64,000 nt of DNA from Deinococcus arboris. GTDB lineage: Bacteria > Deinococcota > Deinococci > Deinococcales > Deinococcaceae. The number at the start of each line of letters is the position of its first letter. Within the stretch, counting starts at the first letter, position 1. The notes beneath the pieces are model-generated. The model had not been told where the DNA came from, did not search any database, and saw only the letters and a program-made list of their open reading frames with translations. Shown piece after piece: positions 10,315 to 19,730 of this stretch. Location of the stretch: the NCBI RefSeq assembly GCF_009755355.1, contig NZ_WQLB01000011.1, positions 1-64,000 of the forward strand, written 5' to 3'. The position numbers and the translations under genes are program-made.

Positions 10315-10724
10315 GGTGATCCTCCTGGGGTAGGACCGCAACACCCACGCGCCGGCACTAGACTCGACAAAAAGGGTCGGCCAGCGCGGCAAAAGTAATC
10401 TGTTGTCGGAACTGGACCGATCATAGGCAGCTGGCCGTCAAGTCAACATGAGAACGGAATCTTAAAGGTTCTTGAATGTTGCCTGTGGGCTTAGGAACAT
10501 ACCCCTTCACAACGTCAAGGTGCTGGAAAATAGATGTCCCTATATACAGGACACCTGAGAAAATGAGTCTTTAAGTCAATGGAAATCTCATGATTCTAAG
10601 CTTTGTTGATTTAGGCCTCTGCGATGGCTGGAGTGGTGAAAGCAAATGACACGAAGACGTCGTCAACCAGATGAGACAGTTGACTCGCTGCGTGACTGGC
10701 TACCAACAGCTCTCTGTTCCGCGC
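10315..10724. other. AT-richer intergenic region, 410 bp
   Basis: This lies between the protease start and the end of the RpiR-family gene. It is more AT-rich than its surroundings. On the minus strand TTGACT (10441-10446) and TATGAT (10420-10425) could be a protease promoter, but the 15-bp spacing is short. An imperfect palindrome around TATATA (GTCCCTATATACAGGAC, near 10536-10552) may be a protein-binding site. No gene is seen. Confidence 0.4.
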
Positions 10725-11567
10725 TCAGTACTCGTACACGCTGAACGCCGCGTTCAGCCGCTCGGCGGCTTCCAGATGGCCGCCGCCCAGCTCGCGCGCC
10801 ACGAGCGAGGCGATGAGTCCGGTCAGGCTCACGAAGGGCGCCACCGAAGCGACCACTTCTGACCCTTGCGTGGGCAGCCGCAGGCAGTGGTCAGCGGTCT
10901 TAGCCAGCGGCGAGGCGCCCTGGTCCGTCAGGAGCAGAATGCGGACCCCCTGTGCCTGGAGGGCGCGGGTCACGCGCGTGGTGGCGCGGCTGTAGCGCCG
11001 GATGGTGTACACCAGCGCGGCGTCCTGCGCGCCCATCTCCAGCAGGTGCTCAGGCCGGCTCGCCAACAGATCGGCGGCGTGGGCGTGGACATGCGGCCGG
11101 AAAGAGGCCAGCAGCGACTCGGCAATCAGGGCCATGCCGTGAGAGGCGCGCGCCCCGATAATCCACAGGTGCCGCGCCCCCACCAGCGCCCGCACGAGGC
11201 CCAGCACCTGCTCCTCGGAAAGCGCGGCCAGGCCATCAAGGTTGCTGCGCTCGCCCCGCCAGAAATCAGCGACCACCGCGTCCTGCCGGCCCGGCTGCTG
11301 AATCCCCAGCGTGGCGCGCAACTCCTGGCGAATAACGCGCTGCAGGTGGGGGTAGCCCTCGAAGCCGACGCGCTGACTGAACCGGGTGATGGCCGCGCCG
11401 CTGACCGACAGCGACTCGGCGATTTCTCCGGCGCTCAGGAAGGGGACCTCCTCGGCGTGGTCAATAAAAAAGCGCGCGATGGTCTGGTCCCGCGTCCCAA
11501 AGGTATCCAGCCCGGCGCGCAGGCGCTCGACGGCGGTCAGGCCCGGCGCCGCGTTCACGGTGGTCAC
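10725..11567 (-). CDS. RpiR/MurR-family transcriptional regulator
   Basis: Predicted regulator of 280 aa. The GTG at 11567 overlaps the stop of the amidohydrolase gene by 4 bp (GTGA), so translation is probably coupled. The N-terminal RpiR-type helix-turn-helix (about 35-75) contains SAGEIAESLSVSGAAITRFSQRVGFEGYP (shown here in part only as AESLSVSGAAITRFSQ). A C-terminal SIS fold (about 120-250) includes HLWIIGARASHGMA and ILLLTDQGASPLA, the phosphosugar-binding fold. MurR, the best-known relative, senses MurNAc-6-phosphate. As the last gene of the peptide/N-acyl-amino acid operon it likely controls that operon in response to a cell-wall-derived ligand. The ligand is inferred; a palindrome at the operon promoter is a candidate target. 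Confidence 0.88.
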   Translation of the reverse strand: MTTVNAAPGLTAVERLRAGLDTFGTRDQTIARFFIDHAEEVPFLSAGEIAESLSVSGAAITRFSQRVGFEGYPHLQRVIRQELRATLGIQQPGRQDAVVADFWRGERSNLDGLAALSEEQVLGLVRALVGARHLWIIGARASHGMALIAESLLASFRPHVHAHAADLLASRPEHLLEMGAQDAALVYTIRRYSRATTRVTRALQAQGVRILLLTDQGASPLAKTADHCLRLPTQGSEVVASVAPFVSLTGLIASLVARELGGGHLEAAERLNAAFSVYEY

Positions 11568-13228
11568 GGCGCGGCCACATCCCCGAGCGTCAAAGCCCCC
11601 GGCGTCCGGGCGCCGGGCGCGTACAGCCGGCGGCCTGGCCGCGCCCGCGTGTGCTGCCCCTCCCGCAGCACCCGCACGCCATTGACCCACACATCGCGCA
11701 CGCCTTCTGAAAGCTGCTCGGGTTGCGCGTAGGTGGCGCGGTCGCGCACCGTGTGTGGGTCAAAGGTCACCACGTCGGCAAAGTGGCCCTCCCGCAGTTC
11801 TCCCCGGCCCGTCAGGCGCAGGTGCTCGGCGGGCAGGCCGGTCATGCGGTGGACGGCTTCTTCCAGGCTCAGGAGGCCGCGCTCACGCACATACACGGCC
11901 AGCAGGCGCGCGAAGTTGCCAAAGGCGCGCGGATGCCCGCCCACGCCGCCGTCCCAGCGGTCTTCGGGGTCGTATCCCGCCGCGTCGGAGCCCAGCATCA
12001 CCCACGGCTCACGCAGTTGGCGCTCAATATTTGCCTCGCTCATCAGGTGATACAGACTACCAACCCGGTCTTCCTCGGCGTCCAGCAGGTCCAGGGCCGT
12101 GTCGATCCAGTCCTGCCCGCGCGCGGCGGCCACCTCTGCCAGCGAGCGCCCGATATAAGCCTGATGGTCAGGGTGTCTCAGGCCCACAGGAAAGACGCCC
12201 GTTGGCCCGGCCAGGTGGCCCAGGGCCTCCCAGCTGCCGTCCGGCGCCAGCATGGCCTGCCGAATCCGGGCCCGCTCTGCCGGGTCGCGCAGGCGGGCGA
12301 CCCGGCCGCGCCCCTCACTGGCCCACGGCGGGGTGACCGAGGACAGGCCTGTGCCCCCAGCGGTGTACAGATACAGGTCCGCGTGGATGTCGCGCCCCGC
12401 CGCGCGCTCAGCGTTTACCCGCGCAATCACCTGGGCCATCTTCGGCCAGGCGGGTTGCCCGGCGGCCTTGAGGTGATAGAGGTGAAGCCGCGCCCCACTG
12501 CGCCCGCTGATGGCCAGGGCTTCTTCCAGGCCGTCCAGAATGGCCTCGCCCTCAGAGCGCATGTGGGTCACGTAGATACCCTGGGCGGCGGCCACCTCCG
12601 CGCACAGGGCCACAAGTTCGTCAGTGTCTGCAAAGGAGCCGGGCGGATAGATCAGCGCGGTGGCGAGGCCGTAGGCGCCGTCTTCCATCGCCTCGCGGAC
12701 CACGCGGCGCATCTCGGCCAGTTCGGCGGGGCTGCTGCGGCCCTCGGCGTGGCCACGGGCATACTGGCGCACCGTCGCGCCGCCCACAAAGGACCCGAAG
12801 TTCACGGACGCGCCGACCTCTTCCTGGGCGCGTAGCCAATCACCGAAGCGCGCCCAGCCCCGTGAGCGCTCAGCCCAGCTCTCATCGCCGCCCGGCAGCC
12901 CGTGGACCGGAAACCCGTGCGCCTCGCCAGGAATCGCGGGTGCCGGCGTCCAGCCCTCTCCCATGATCTCGGTGGTCACGCCCTGCATCACCTTGCCCAC
13001 GCTCAGGCCGTCGCGCAGCAGGGTAGAGATCGAGTGGCTCATCACATCAATGAATCCGGGCGCCACGACCAGGCCAGAGGCGTCCACTGTCTGTGTGTCT
13101 TCGGGCGCCGGGCCGCCCGGCTCGGCCACACGCACAATGCGGTCCCCCTCAATCAGCAGGTCGGCCGGGCGGCCCGGCGCCCCGGTGCCGTCCACCACCG
13201 TTCCCCCGGCCACCCAGACCCGGTTCAC
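11564..13228 (-). CDS. D-aminoacylase-like amidohydrolase
   Basis: Protein of 554 aa in the amidohydrolase superfamily, closest to N-acyl-D-amino-acid deacylases, which hydrolyse N-acyl-D-amino acids to D-amino acid and carboxylate. The N-terminus VAGGTVVDGTG and GLVVAPGFIDVMSHS mark the composite beta-sandwich and first metal-ligand strand. In classical members this strand reads D-x-HxH; here it is D-V-M-S-H, so the first His is Met. Further motifs are GVTTEIMGEGWTPAP (classical enzymes have GNCGFS), HMRSEGEAILDGLEEAL and HLYHLKAAG. The ATG overlaps the stop of the serine hydrolase gene (ATGA), and its own stop overlaps the regulator gene. With the racemase in the same operon it would process N-acylated amino acids of either configuration. 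Family confident; substrate uncertain. Confidence 0.85.
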   Translation of the reverse strand: MNRVWVAGGTVVDGTGAPGRPADLLIEGDRIVRVAEPGGPAPEDTQTVDASGLVVAPGFIDVMSHSISTLLRDGLSVGKVMQGVTTEIMGEGWTPAPAIPGEAHGFPVHGLPGGDESWAERSRGWARFGDWLRAQEEVGASVNFGSFVGGATVRQYARGHAEGRSSPAELAEMRRVVREAMEDGAYGLATALIYPPGSFADTDELVALCAEVAAAQGIYVTHMRSEGEAILDGLEEALAISGRSGARLHLYHLKAAGQPAWPKMAQVIARVNAERAAGRDIHADLYLYTAGGTGLSSVTPPWASEGRGRVARLRDPAERARIRQAMLAPDGSWEALGHLAGPTGVFPVGLRHPDHQAYIGRSLAEVAAARGQDWIDTALDLLDAEEDRVGSLYHLMSEANIERQLREPWVMLGSDAAGYDPEDRWDGGVGGHPRAFGNFARLLAVYVRERGLLSLEEAVHRMTGLPAEHLRLTGRGELREGHFADVVTFDPHTVRDRATYAQPEQLSEGVRDVWVNGVRVLREGQHTRARPGRRLYAPGARTPGALTLGDVAAP

Positions 13229-14727
13229 GGCTGAGAGGCCAACTCGGGTGTGGCCGCGCTGGTGGTTCCCTCCACCTCAGTGTCCTGCGGGGCGTCCGTC
13301 GCCTGGTCGCGCGGATACAGCCGCCCCCCAAAGCGCATGAAGTCCACTGTGCCGTCCCCGCTGCGCAAAAACTCTATTCCGAGGCCGTCCGCGTCGCCGC
13401 CCGCAACCAGGGCGCGGTCGGGCCCGATAAAGCGCACATTCAGGTCCTGTGAGCCCCCAGCCGCAGTGTCGGGAATGGTGAGGACCAGCGCCCCACTCCG
13501 CGACTCGGCATTGAGCTTGTAGGGCTGTCCAACGGCGGTGTAGGCGCCTGCAAAGTCGGCCAGGCCAGCCTCCTCGTGTTCATAGGTGTCCAGTTCGGGG
13601 GCCGTAAGGCCCAACACCTCGCGCTTGACCCACTCGCTGAGCTTGCGGTTCAGGGCGTGCCCGTTGCTGGCGTTGGTCATGCTGATAAACGCGACCCTGC
13701 GGTCTGGCGAGACCCAGAAATCCGAGGTCTGGCCCAGCGTGGTGCCGCCGTGGCTGAGGATGGTCGTTCCCTCGTACTCGTCCACAAACCAGCTCTGGCC
13801 AATGAATCCGCGCTCGCCGGGGAAGCCGTTAAACGCAGCGCCGATGGGCAGGCGCTCGGCCCACAGGCTCTCGCGGCTCACGGCGGCCAGGGGCGGCTCG
13901 GCGGGGGCTGACTCTTTTTCCGGCGCCTCTTCGTCCACGGGGGTTGGCGCCGGCGGCACCGTGCCGTCCATGAGGTAGTGGGCGTACTTCGCCATGTCCA
14001 CGGCGGTTGACGAGCAACTGCTGCCAGCCGGGGCGGCCGAGCGCATCATCATCCAGGGCCGCTGCGCCCTGAATTCCTCGCCCACCTTGTTGTGGCCGGT
14101 GGCAAAGCGGTGGGTCATGATCTGGTTGGTGAAAAAGAAGCTGTGGTCCATGCCCAGCGGCACGAAGATCCGCTCGGTCACGGCCTGCTCGAAGGTTTGC
14201 CCGGTCACGACCTCAATGACGCGCCCAGCCACAAAAAACCCCGCATTGTTGTAACTCCAGTGGCCGCGCAGAGGCACGACCTGGGGCGACTCGGCCAGCT
14301 TGTCCAGCCCCCGCGCCACGGCGTCGTCGCCTTCTCCGGTGTCCTCAAAGAGGTCGCCCAGCCAGCCGCCCTGGTGGGTCAGCAGGTCGCGCACCGTGGC
14401 GTGCTCGGCGGCGTGTTCGTCTTGCAGCCTGAACTCTGGCAGGTACGTCCGCACCGGTTGGTCGAGGTCCAGCCGGCCCTCGGCCACCAGCGTCGAACAG
14501 ACGAGCGAGGTCAGGGTTTTGGTGGTGCTGCCGATCTGAAAAATGGTCTCTTCGGTCACCGGCAGGGGATGCTCCAGGCTGGTCACGCCCAGATTCACGT
14601 AGTAGTCACCGCCCGGCAGCAGCAGGGCGAGGCTGACGCCGGGGGTCCTGAACTCGCGGTGCAGGCGCCTCGCCTCGGTCTCGAAGGCGGCGGCCAGCAG
14701 GGCGTCTGAACGGGGAGATGCAGTCAT
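13225..14727 (-). CDS. Serine hydrolase, class C beta-lactamase/D-aminopeptidase-like
   Basis: Protein of 500 aa with the serine beta-lactamase-like fold. The ATG at 14727 is preceded by CACAAGGAGTTCTT. Motifs are STTK in IGSTTKTL (S-x-x-K nucleophile), YNN in SYNNAGF (Y-x-N) and HGG in LSHGGTTLGQ (third motif). This group includes D-Ala-D-Ala carboxypeptidases, D-aminopeptidases, esterases and penicillin-binding protein 4*-like enzymes. No signal peptide is visible, which argues for a cytoplasmic peptidase or esterase and against a secreted beta-lactamase. A C-terminal lipocalin-like domain (about 395-485: TYEHEEAGLADFAGAY) is typical of the class. The operon context suggests cleavage of imported D-amino-acid-containing peptides. 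The exact reaction is unknown. Confidence 0.85.
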   Translation of the reverse strand: MTASPRSDALLAAAFETEARRLHREFRTPGVSLALLLPGGDYYVNLGVTSLEHPLPVTEETIFQIGSTTKTLTSLVCSTLVAEGRLDLDQPVRTYLPEFRLQDEHAAEHATVRDLLTHQGGWLGDLFEDTGEGDDAVARGLDKLAESPQVVPLRGHWSYNNAGFFVAGRVIEVVTGQTFEQAVTERIFVPLGMDHSFFFTNQIMTHRFATGHNKVGEEFRAQRPWMMMRSAAPAGSSCSSTAVDMAKYAHYLMDGTVPPAPTPVDEEAPEKESAPAEPPLAAVSRESLWAERLPIGAAFNGFPGERGFIGQSWFVDEYEGTTILSHGGTTLGQTSDFWVSPDRRVAFISMTNASNGHALNRKLSEWVKREVLGLTAPELDTYEHEEAGLADFAGAYTAVGQPYKLNAESRSGALVLTIPDTAAGGSQDLNVRFIGPDRALVAGGDADGLGIEFLRSGDGTVDFMRFGGRLYPRDQATDAPQDTEVEGTTSAATPELASQP

Positions 14728-14794
14728 AAGAACTCCTTGTGGGGTCTGGGTGGCGGGCGTGGGGTCAGCTGGCGGTCTTGGCCTCACGCCGCCT

Positions 14795-16477
14795 CTACTT
14801 CGACAGCGTGCGGAACAGGTTGGTGCGGTTAAAGGTGGCGTAGCCCTTGAGGGCCGACGACGTGGCCGCAAAAGCCAGCGGCTGCGGCAGCGGGAAGGCG
14901 TAGGCCTGGGTGTTCAGGGAGCGCAGCAGCGCCGTGTAAAGCGGCTTGCGGGCGCTCTGGCCCACCGCGTCACGCGCCTGATTCAGCTGCGTTTCTAGCC
15001 GGGGGTCACGGAAATTGGTGGCGACGCCCAGGATGCCTTCTGCGCTGTACAGGCCGCGCAGCACAGTGTCGGGGTCGGCCCCGCCCCAGGTCAGGGCACT
15101 CAGGGGCAGCTTGCCGCCCAGCAGGGCCGCGTTGCCGGCACTCAGCTCCTGCGAGCTGATGGTGACGTGAAACTTGGGATTCAGGCGCTCGATATTCTGC
15201 TTGAAGATCTCGGCCACCACCTGAGACAGGCCGCTGCCCACCACGTAGTCCAGCGGGATGGTAAAGCCCGCCGTCCACAGCCGGCCCCCAAACGCCTGCC
15301 GGAATTCGGCCTCGGCGGTTTTCAGGTTGTAGGCGGGGGCTCTGAGCGTCTTGTCGTCGGCCCAGTTGTTGGGCGGCAGGGTGGTGGTGCGGGCGAGCCC
15401 CTTGCCCTGCAAGGCGTCACGGGTAAACGCCTGGGTGTCAAAGGCCGCCGCAAAGGCCCGCCGCACATGAATGTCGGAAAAGAGGTTGGCCGGCATGTTG
15501 GTCTCGGCCAGTTGCCCCGCCGAAAGAAGCTGGCTGTCTTTGACATTCTGGTTAAACAGCACCACGCTGGTGAGGTCGCGGGTGGGCAACTCCTCGTACA
15601 CAGTGACGCCACTGACGCCCTTCAGCCTGGTCAGGGTGTCGCGGTCTGGCACGGCGGCAATGTCAGCGTCGCCCTTTTGCAGCGCCAGCACGCGGGCGGT
15701 GTCACTCTCCACCTTTTGCGGGATCACGTTTTTCAGAGGTGCTGCGCCGCCCCAGTACCCGGCAAAGGCCCGCATCACGAAGCGGCTGGAGTCGCGCGCC
15801 ACGAAGCTGTAAGCCCCGGTGCCGATGGGCTTTTGCGCCAGCACCGAACTGGACACGTCTTTGCCGGTCCAGGCGGCAAAGTCCCGCGCGGTGCCGCTCC
15901 AGTCGCCGCCGGCCACAAGGACCTTGTGCGGCACGATGTACATCTGCGTGATGGAGTCCAGCAGGCTGGGCACATTGCGCTCCAGGCTCAGGACCAGCTG
16001 GCCCGCCGCGTTGCAGCGTACGGTCTGGGCCAGCCGCGCGAAGGTAAAGGTCCGCCGGACCTCGGGACTGAAGGCCGTGATGCCCAGCACGTTGCTGCGC
16101 AGCTGCGCCGCCAGCGAGGTCTCGTTGCCCACCAGCAGGGCGCGGCGCAGCGAATATTCGGCGTCGGCGCAGGTCATGGCCGAGCCGTCGTGAAAACGCA
16201 CGTTCTTTCTGAGGGTAAAGGTCGTGACCCGGCCGTCCTTGCTCTGGGTGAGGCCCGTGGCCAGGAGGGGCCGGTAGGTGCCGAACTCATTGAGGTACAG
16301 CCCCTCGTACATCTGCTGAACCGGCAGCACGTCGTAGGTCACGACTGCCTGGGCCGGTTCAACGCTAGCGGTAGCCGAATTGGTCTGAAAGACCAGCGTG
16401 TCCTGCGGCGTGGCGAGCGCCTGCGAGCAGGTCAGGGCGAGGGTCAGGGCGGCGAGCGGCGCGGCACTTCGTGTCAT
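14795..16477 (-). CDS. Peptide ABC transporter substrate-binding protein (SBP family 5)
   Basis: Periplasmic binding protein of 560 aa (DppA/OppA type, SBP_bac_5). The ATG at 16477 follows CGGAGGTCTGCCC. A Sec signal peptide occupies about 1-22 (ALTLALTCSQALA, cleavage after ALA). The family hallmarks are QQMYEGLYLNEFGTYRPLLA near the N-terminus, FTLRKNVRFHDGSAMT at about 85-100 and VRRAFAAAFD around 340. It captures peptides, or related N-acyl amino acids given the operon, and delivers them to the two permeases encoded directly upstream. No ATPase gene is present in this operon, so the transporter must borrow one from elsewhere. Confidence 0.93.
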   Translation of the reverse strand: MTRSAAPLAALTLALTCSQALATPQDTLVFQTNSATASVEPAQAVVTYDVLPVQQMYEGLYLNEFGTYRPLLATGLTQSKDGRVTTFTLRKNVRFHDGSAMTCADAEYSLRRALLVGNETSLAAQLRSNVLGITAFSPEVRRTFTFARLAQTVRCNAAGQLVLSLERNVPSLLDSITQMYIVPHKVLVAGGDWSGTARDFAAWTGKDVSSSVLAQKPIGTGAYSFVARDSSRFVMRAFAGYWGGAAPLKNVIPQKVESDTARVLALQKGDADIAAVPDRDTLTRLKGVSGVTVYEELPTRDLTSVVLFNQNVKDSQLLSAGQLAETNMPANLFSDIHVRRAFAAAFDTQAFTRDALQGKGLARTTTLPPNNWADDKTLRAPAYNLKTAEAEFRQAFGGRLWTAGFTIPLDYVVGSGLSQVVAEIFKQNIERLNPKFHVTISSQELSAGNAALLGGKLPLSALTWGGADPDTVLRGLYSAEGILGVATNFRDPRLETQLNQARDAVGQSARKPLYTALLRSLNTQAYAFPLPQPLAFAATSSALKGYATFNRTNLFRTLSK

Positions 16478-16502
16478 GGGCAGACCTCCGGGAGAGTGGC
16501 GG

Positions 16503-17522
16503 CTAAGCGTGGCGCGGGTCAAGGTCTTCTCCCAGGGCGTCGCCCAGGAGGTTCCAGCCGATGCTGTACAGCACGATGCACAGCCCAGGAAAAAGGGTCA
16601 CGTACCAGTAGGCCAGGGGCTGGCCCGGCGGCCCCTGAATCCACTTCTGCGCCAGGGCGATCAGCTGGCCCCAGTCGGCGTAGCCCAGCGGCGTGCCCAG
16701 GCCCAGAAACGAGAGGGCCCCCGCCACGATGGGCAGGCTGCCCATTTCCAGCACGGCGATGCCGAGCAGCGGGCCGGCGGCTCCGGGCAGGACGTGGCGC
16801 AGCGCGAGCCGCGCCGGGCTGGCCCCCAGGCTGTGCGCGGCTGCCACGTACTCCAGTTCACGCAGCCGCAGCACCTCTGCCCGGACCACGCGGGCCAGTC
16901 CGGCCCACGACACCAGGCTCAGCGCCAGCACGATATTCCCCAGCCCCGGCCCCAGCGCCGCCACCAGCACCAGCATCAGCACCAGTGCGGGAAAGGCGAA
17001 GAGAATATCGGTCAGGCGCATCAGCAGGTTGTCGGTCACGCCCCCGAAAAACCCGGCGGCGACGCCCACCAGACTGCCGATGGTCACCGTGATGGTCAGC
17101 ACGGTCAGCCCCAGAAAAAAGGCGGTGCGCGTGCCCCACACCAGGCCGTAGCGGATGTCGTAACCGCTCACCCGGCCCAGCGGCGCGTCCCCGGCAGGCG
17201 GCGTGGGCTGAGCGGCAAAGCCCTGGCGCGGCATCTGAAGGCACGCGGCGGGCGTCGCCACGACCTCGCGCACGTAGGCGGCGGGGCCGGGGTAGGTCTG
17301 CCCCTCCGTCATGCCCAGGGCCCGGCGGCAGTTGCCCTGCGGCGGGGCCAGCAGTGGGGCCAGCAGCGCCACCAGCACAAACAGGGCCACCAGGACCGCT
17401 CCGACCTGCGCGGGCACGCGGCGACTCAGAAAGTGCCGGCGGTGGGTGCCTGCTGTCCGGTCTGTGTCCATCACTGGGCGGCGCACGGTCAGCCGGGCCA
17501 CGTCCGGTCCAGTGCCGCTCAT
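16503..17522 (-). CDS. Peptide ABC transporter permease, DppC/OppC type
   Basis: Inner-membrane permease of 339 aa. The ATG overlaps the stop of the DppB-type gene by 4 bp. A cytoplasmic N-terminal stretch is followed by a first membrane segment (VGAVLVALFVLVALLAPLLA) and, after a periplasmic loop, five more segments. The EAA-loop sequence AAHSLGASPARLALRHVLPG, which docks on the ATPase, is well conserved, as is YADWGQLIALA near the C-terminus. It pairs with the neighbouring DppB-type subunit to form the translocation pore. The periplasmic loop between segments 1 and 2 is long, which is normal for this subunit class. Confidence 0.93.
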   Translation of the reverse strand: MSGTGPDVARLTVRRPVMDTDRTAGTHRRHFLSRRVPAQVGAVLVALFVLVALLAPLLAPPQGNCRRALGMTEGQTYPGPAAYVREVVATPAACLQMPRQGFAAQPTPPAGDAPLGRVSGYDIRYGLVWGTRTAFFLGLTVLTITVTIGSLVGVAAGFFGGVTDNLLMRLTDILFAFPALVLMLVLVAALGPGLGNIVLALSLVSWAGLARVVRAEVLRLRELEYVAAAHSLGASPARLALRHVLPGAAGPLLGIAVLEMGSLPIVAGALSFLGLGTPLGYADWGQLIALAQKWIQGPPGQPLAYWYVTLFPGLCIVLYSIGWNLLGDALGEDLDPRHA

Positions 17523-18547
17523 GTGTACCTTACGCGCGGGTCAATCAGCGCGTAGGCGAGGTCGGCCAGCAGGTTGGCGACCACCACGATGGTTGCGGTG
17601 AGCAGCGCAAACCCCAGCATGCCCGGCAGGTCGCCCTGCGCCGCGGCCTGCGCCGCCCAGCCGCCCACGCCGGGGTAGCCGTAGAGCGTTTCGGCTAGCA
17701 CCGCGCCTTGCAGCAGCCCCGAAATACTCAGGGCCATCAGCGTCACCACGGTCAGCAGGGCGTTGCGCCGCGCGTGCCGGCCGACCACCACGCCCTCGGC
17801 CACGCCTTTGGCCCGCGCGGTGCGGATGTAATCGCTGCTCAGCGCCTCAATCATGCTGGCGCGGGTGCCCTTGACCAGCGCGGCGCTGCTGACCAGCAGC
17901 AGCGTCAAGACCGGCAGCACGAGATGCTGAATGGCGTCCCAGAACACGTCGGGTCGCCCGCTGAGCAGCGCGTCCACGGTGACCAGCCCGGTCACGCGGC
18001 GCACCTCGCCGGTCAGCAGGGCGACGGCGCCGTCGTTGCTGAGGTTGCCGGTGCCGGGCAGCAGGCCCAGCGCGCCGTAAAACAGCACCAGCAGCCATAC
18101 GCCCAGCACGAAACTGGGGACGCTGTGACCCAGCACGGCAAACACGCGGATGGCGGTGTCCGCCGCCCGGCCTCGCTGCACCGCCGCCCAGCTGCCCAGC
18201 CAGACGCCCAGCGCCACCAGCGGAAAAAAGGTGTATAGGGCCAGTTCCACGGTGGCGGGAAAGCGGGCCAGCAGCGTCTCAAGAACCGGCTGACCGCTGG
18301 TGCGCGAAAGGCCCAGGTTGCCCGCCAGCACCTGCTGGAGCCACATCCCGTACTGCTCGAATACGTTGCCGTCCAGGTGGTTGGCCCGGATGATGTCCTG
18401 CACGCGCGCCAGCTGTTCGAGGTTGCGGATGTAAGAGGCGGCGCGCTGCTCGGGCGGAATAAGCTGCGTCACCAGCACAATCAGGAACGTCACCGCCAGC
18501 AAAATGAGCGGCAGTGCCAGCAGGCGGCGCAGCACATAGGTCAGCAT
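17519..18547 (-). CDS. Peptide ABC transporter permease, DppB/OppB type
   Basis: Inner-membrane permease of 342 aa starting MLTYVLRRLLALPLILL, a typical first transmembrane helix of DppB subunits. The family signatures are QYGMWLQQVLAGNLG after helix 1, the EAA-loop ARAKGVAEGVVVGRHARRNALL, and GAVLAETLYGYPGVG near helix 5. It follows the racemase gene by 19 bp and overlaps the DppC-type gene by 4 bp, so one transcript and coupled translation are likely. It forms the pore with the DppC-type partner. Confidence 0.93.
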   Translation of the reverse strand: MLTYVLRRLLALPLILLAVTFLIVLVTQLIPPEQRAASYIRNLEQLARVQDIIRANHLDGNVFEQYGMWLQQVLAGNLGLSRTSGQPVLETLLARFPATVELALYTFFPLVALGVWLGSWAAVQRGRAADTAIRVFAVLGHSVPSFVLGVWLLVLFYGALGLLPGTGNLSNDGAVALLTGEVRRVTGLVTVDALLSGRPDVFWDAIQHLVLPVLTLLLVSSAALVKGTRASMIEALSSDYIRTARAKGVAEGVVVGRHARRNALLTVVTLMALSISGLLQGAVLAETLYGYPGVGGWAAQAAAQGDLPGMLGFALLTATIVVVANLLADLAYALIDPRVRYT

Positions 18548-18566
18548 GGCCCCTCGCGCCCTGGCC

Positions 18567-19730
18567 TCATCCCGCCCCCCAGGCTGTGACCTGCGGACTC
18601 GCCAGGGTAACGGTCTCCTTCATCCGGGTCACGCTGTCCAGAAACGGCAGGTCAAGCGTGACCCCGGTGCCGGGTCCCGGCGGCACGGGCATCAGGCCAC
18701 TCTCGGTTTCCAGCGCCTCGCAGCTGATGTCGCGCGCCCAGTAGCGTGAGGAAGAGCTGGTGTCGCCCGGCTTGGTGAAGTTCTCCAGGGTTGCCAGGTG
18801 AATGTTGTGGGCGCGCCCGACCCCGCTTTCGAGCATGCCGCCACAGCACACCGGGGCGCCAAATGAGGCCGCCACGTCATGCACCCGCCGCGCTTCCAGG
18901 TAGCCGCCCACCCGCCCCACCTTGATGTTCACGAGGCGGCAGGCCCCGGTTTCCAGCGCCTTGCGAGCGTCCTGCGCGGTGGTGATGCACTCGTCCAGGC
19001 ACAGTGGGGTCCGCATGAGGGCCTGAAGTTTGGCGTGGTCGCGCAGGTCGTTCCAGGCCAGCGGCTGCTCAATGTAGTCCAGACCCAGCCCGTCCAGCTC
19101 TAGCAGCGTGTTGAGGTGCGCCGGCGTATAGACGGCGTTCGCGTCTACCGTGACCGGCATGTCGGGTAAGGCGGCCTTCACGGCCCGCACGACCTCAACG
19201 TCCCAGCCGGGCTCAATCTTGAGCTTGATCCGCCTGTAGCCGCGCTCGGCGTGCGCGCGTGCTGTTTCGACCGTGGCCTGCACGCTCGGCTGAATCCCCA
19301 GTGAGACGCCGACCGGCACCGCGTCCCGCACGCCGCCCAGCAGGGCGGACAGCGGCCGCCCCAGGCTCCGGGCGTGCAGATCCCAGAAAGCCATCTCGGC
19401 GGTGGCCAGCGCCATGCGGTTGCCGCGTAGAAAAGAGAGGTGGCGCGTGAGTTCTTCGGGATTGACCCAGTCCCGGCCGAGCACTTCGGGCAGCACCGTT
19501 TCCCGCAGGAGGGCCAGTGCCCCTGACAGGGTTTCTTCGCGGTACTGCGGCCGGGCGTCCATCACCCCTTCGGCGGCGCCTTCCAGCCCTTCACCGAAGA
19601 GCCTGAGCAGCAGGAACGTCTTCTCGCCCACCACCCCGAAGCTGGTCCGGAAGGGCTGCAGCAGCGGCAGAGAAACGACGCGGAGTTCAGCGCGGTCAAG
19701 CCTCACGGTCAACTTGGCCTGCGGGGACAT
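18567..19730 (-). CDS. N-acylamino acid racemase / o-succinylbenzoate synthase family
   Basis: Enolase-superfamily enzyme of 387 aa. It follows the Deinococcus radiodurans NAAAR pattern closely (RTSFG near the N-terminus, the [10 protein letters not shown] strand, [20 protein letters not shown] and [16 protein letters not shown]). Catalytic K169 and K171 (K-x-K) and K270 would act as the acid/base pair; D196, E221 and D246 would bind Mg. It interconverts D- and L-N-acylamino acids; OSBS activity is also possible, but no menaquinone genes are nearby. The start is uncertain: ATG at 19730 has no ribosome site, and alignment to relatives favours TTG at 19712 or GTG at 19706, inside a short overlapping reading frame that does have one. 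It heads the peptide/N-acyl-amino acid operon. Confidence 0.93.
   Translation of the reverse strand: MSPQAKLTVRLDRAELRVVSLPLLQPFRTSFGVVGEKTFLLLRLFGEGLEGAAEGVMDARPQYREETLSGALALLRETVLPEVLGRDWVNPEELTRHLSFLRGNRMALATAEMAFWDLHARSLGRPLSALLGGVRDAVPVGVSLGIQPSVQATVETARAHAERGYRRIKLKIEPGWDVEVVRAVKAALPDMPVTVDANAVYTPAHLNTLLELDGLGLDYIEQPLAWNDLRDHAKLQALMRTPLCLDECITTAQDARKALETGACRLVNIKVGRVGGYLEARRVHDVAASFGAPVCCGGMLESGVGRAHNIHLATLENFTKPGDTSSSSRYWARDISCEALETESGLMPVPPGPGTGVTLDLPFLDSVTRMKETVTLASPQVTAWGAG

Noticed and set aside
18567..19730. Menaquinone o-succinylbenzoate synthase (menC) as the main role
   Set aside because: The fold allows it, but the surrounding genes are for peptide uptake and N-acyl/D-amino acid processing, and the motifs match the Deinococcus NAAAR.
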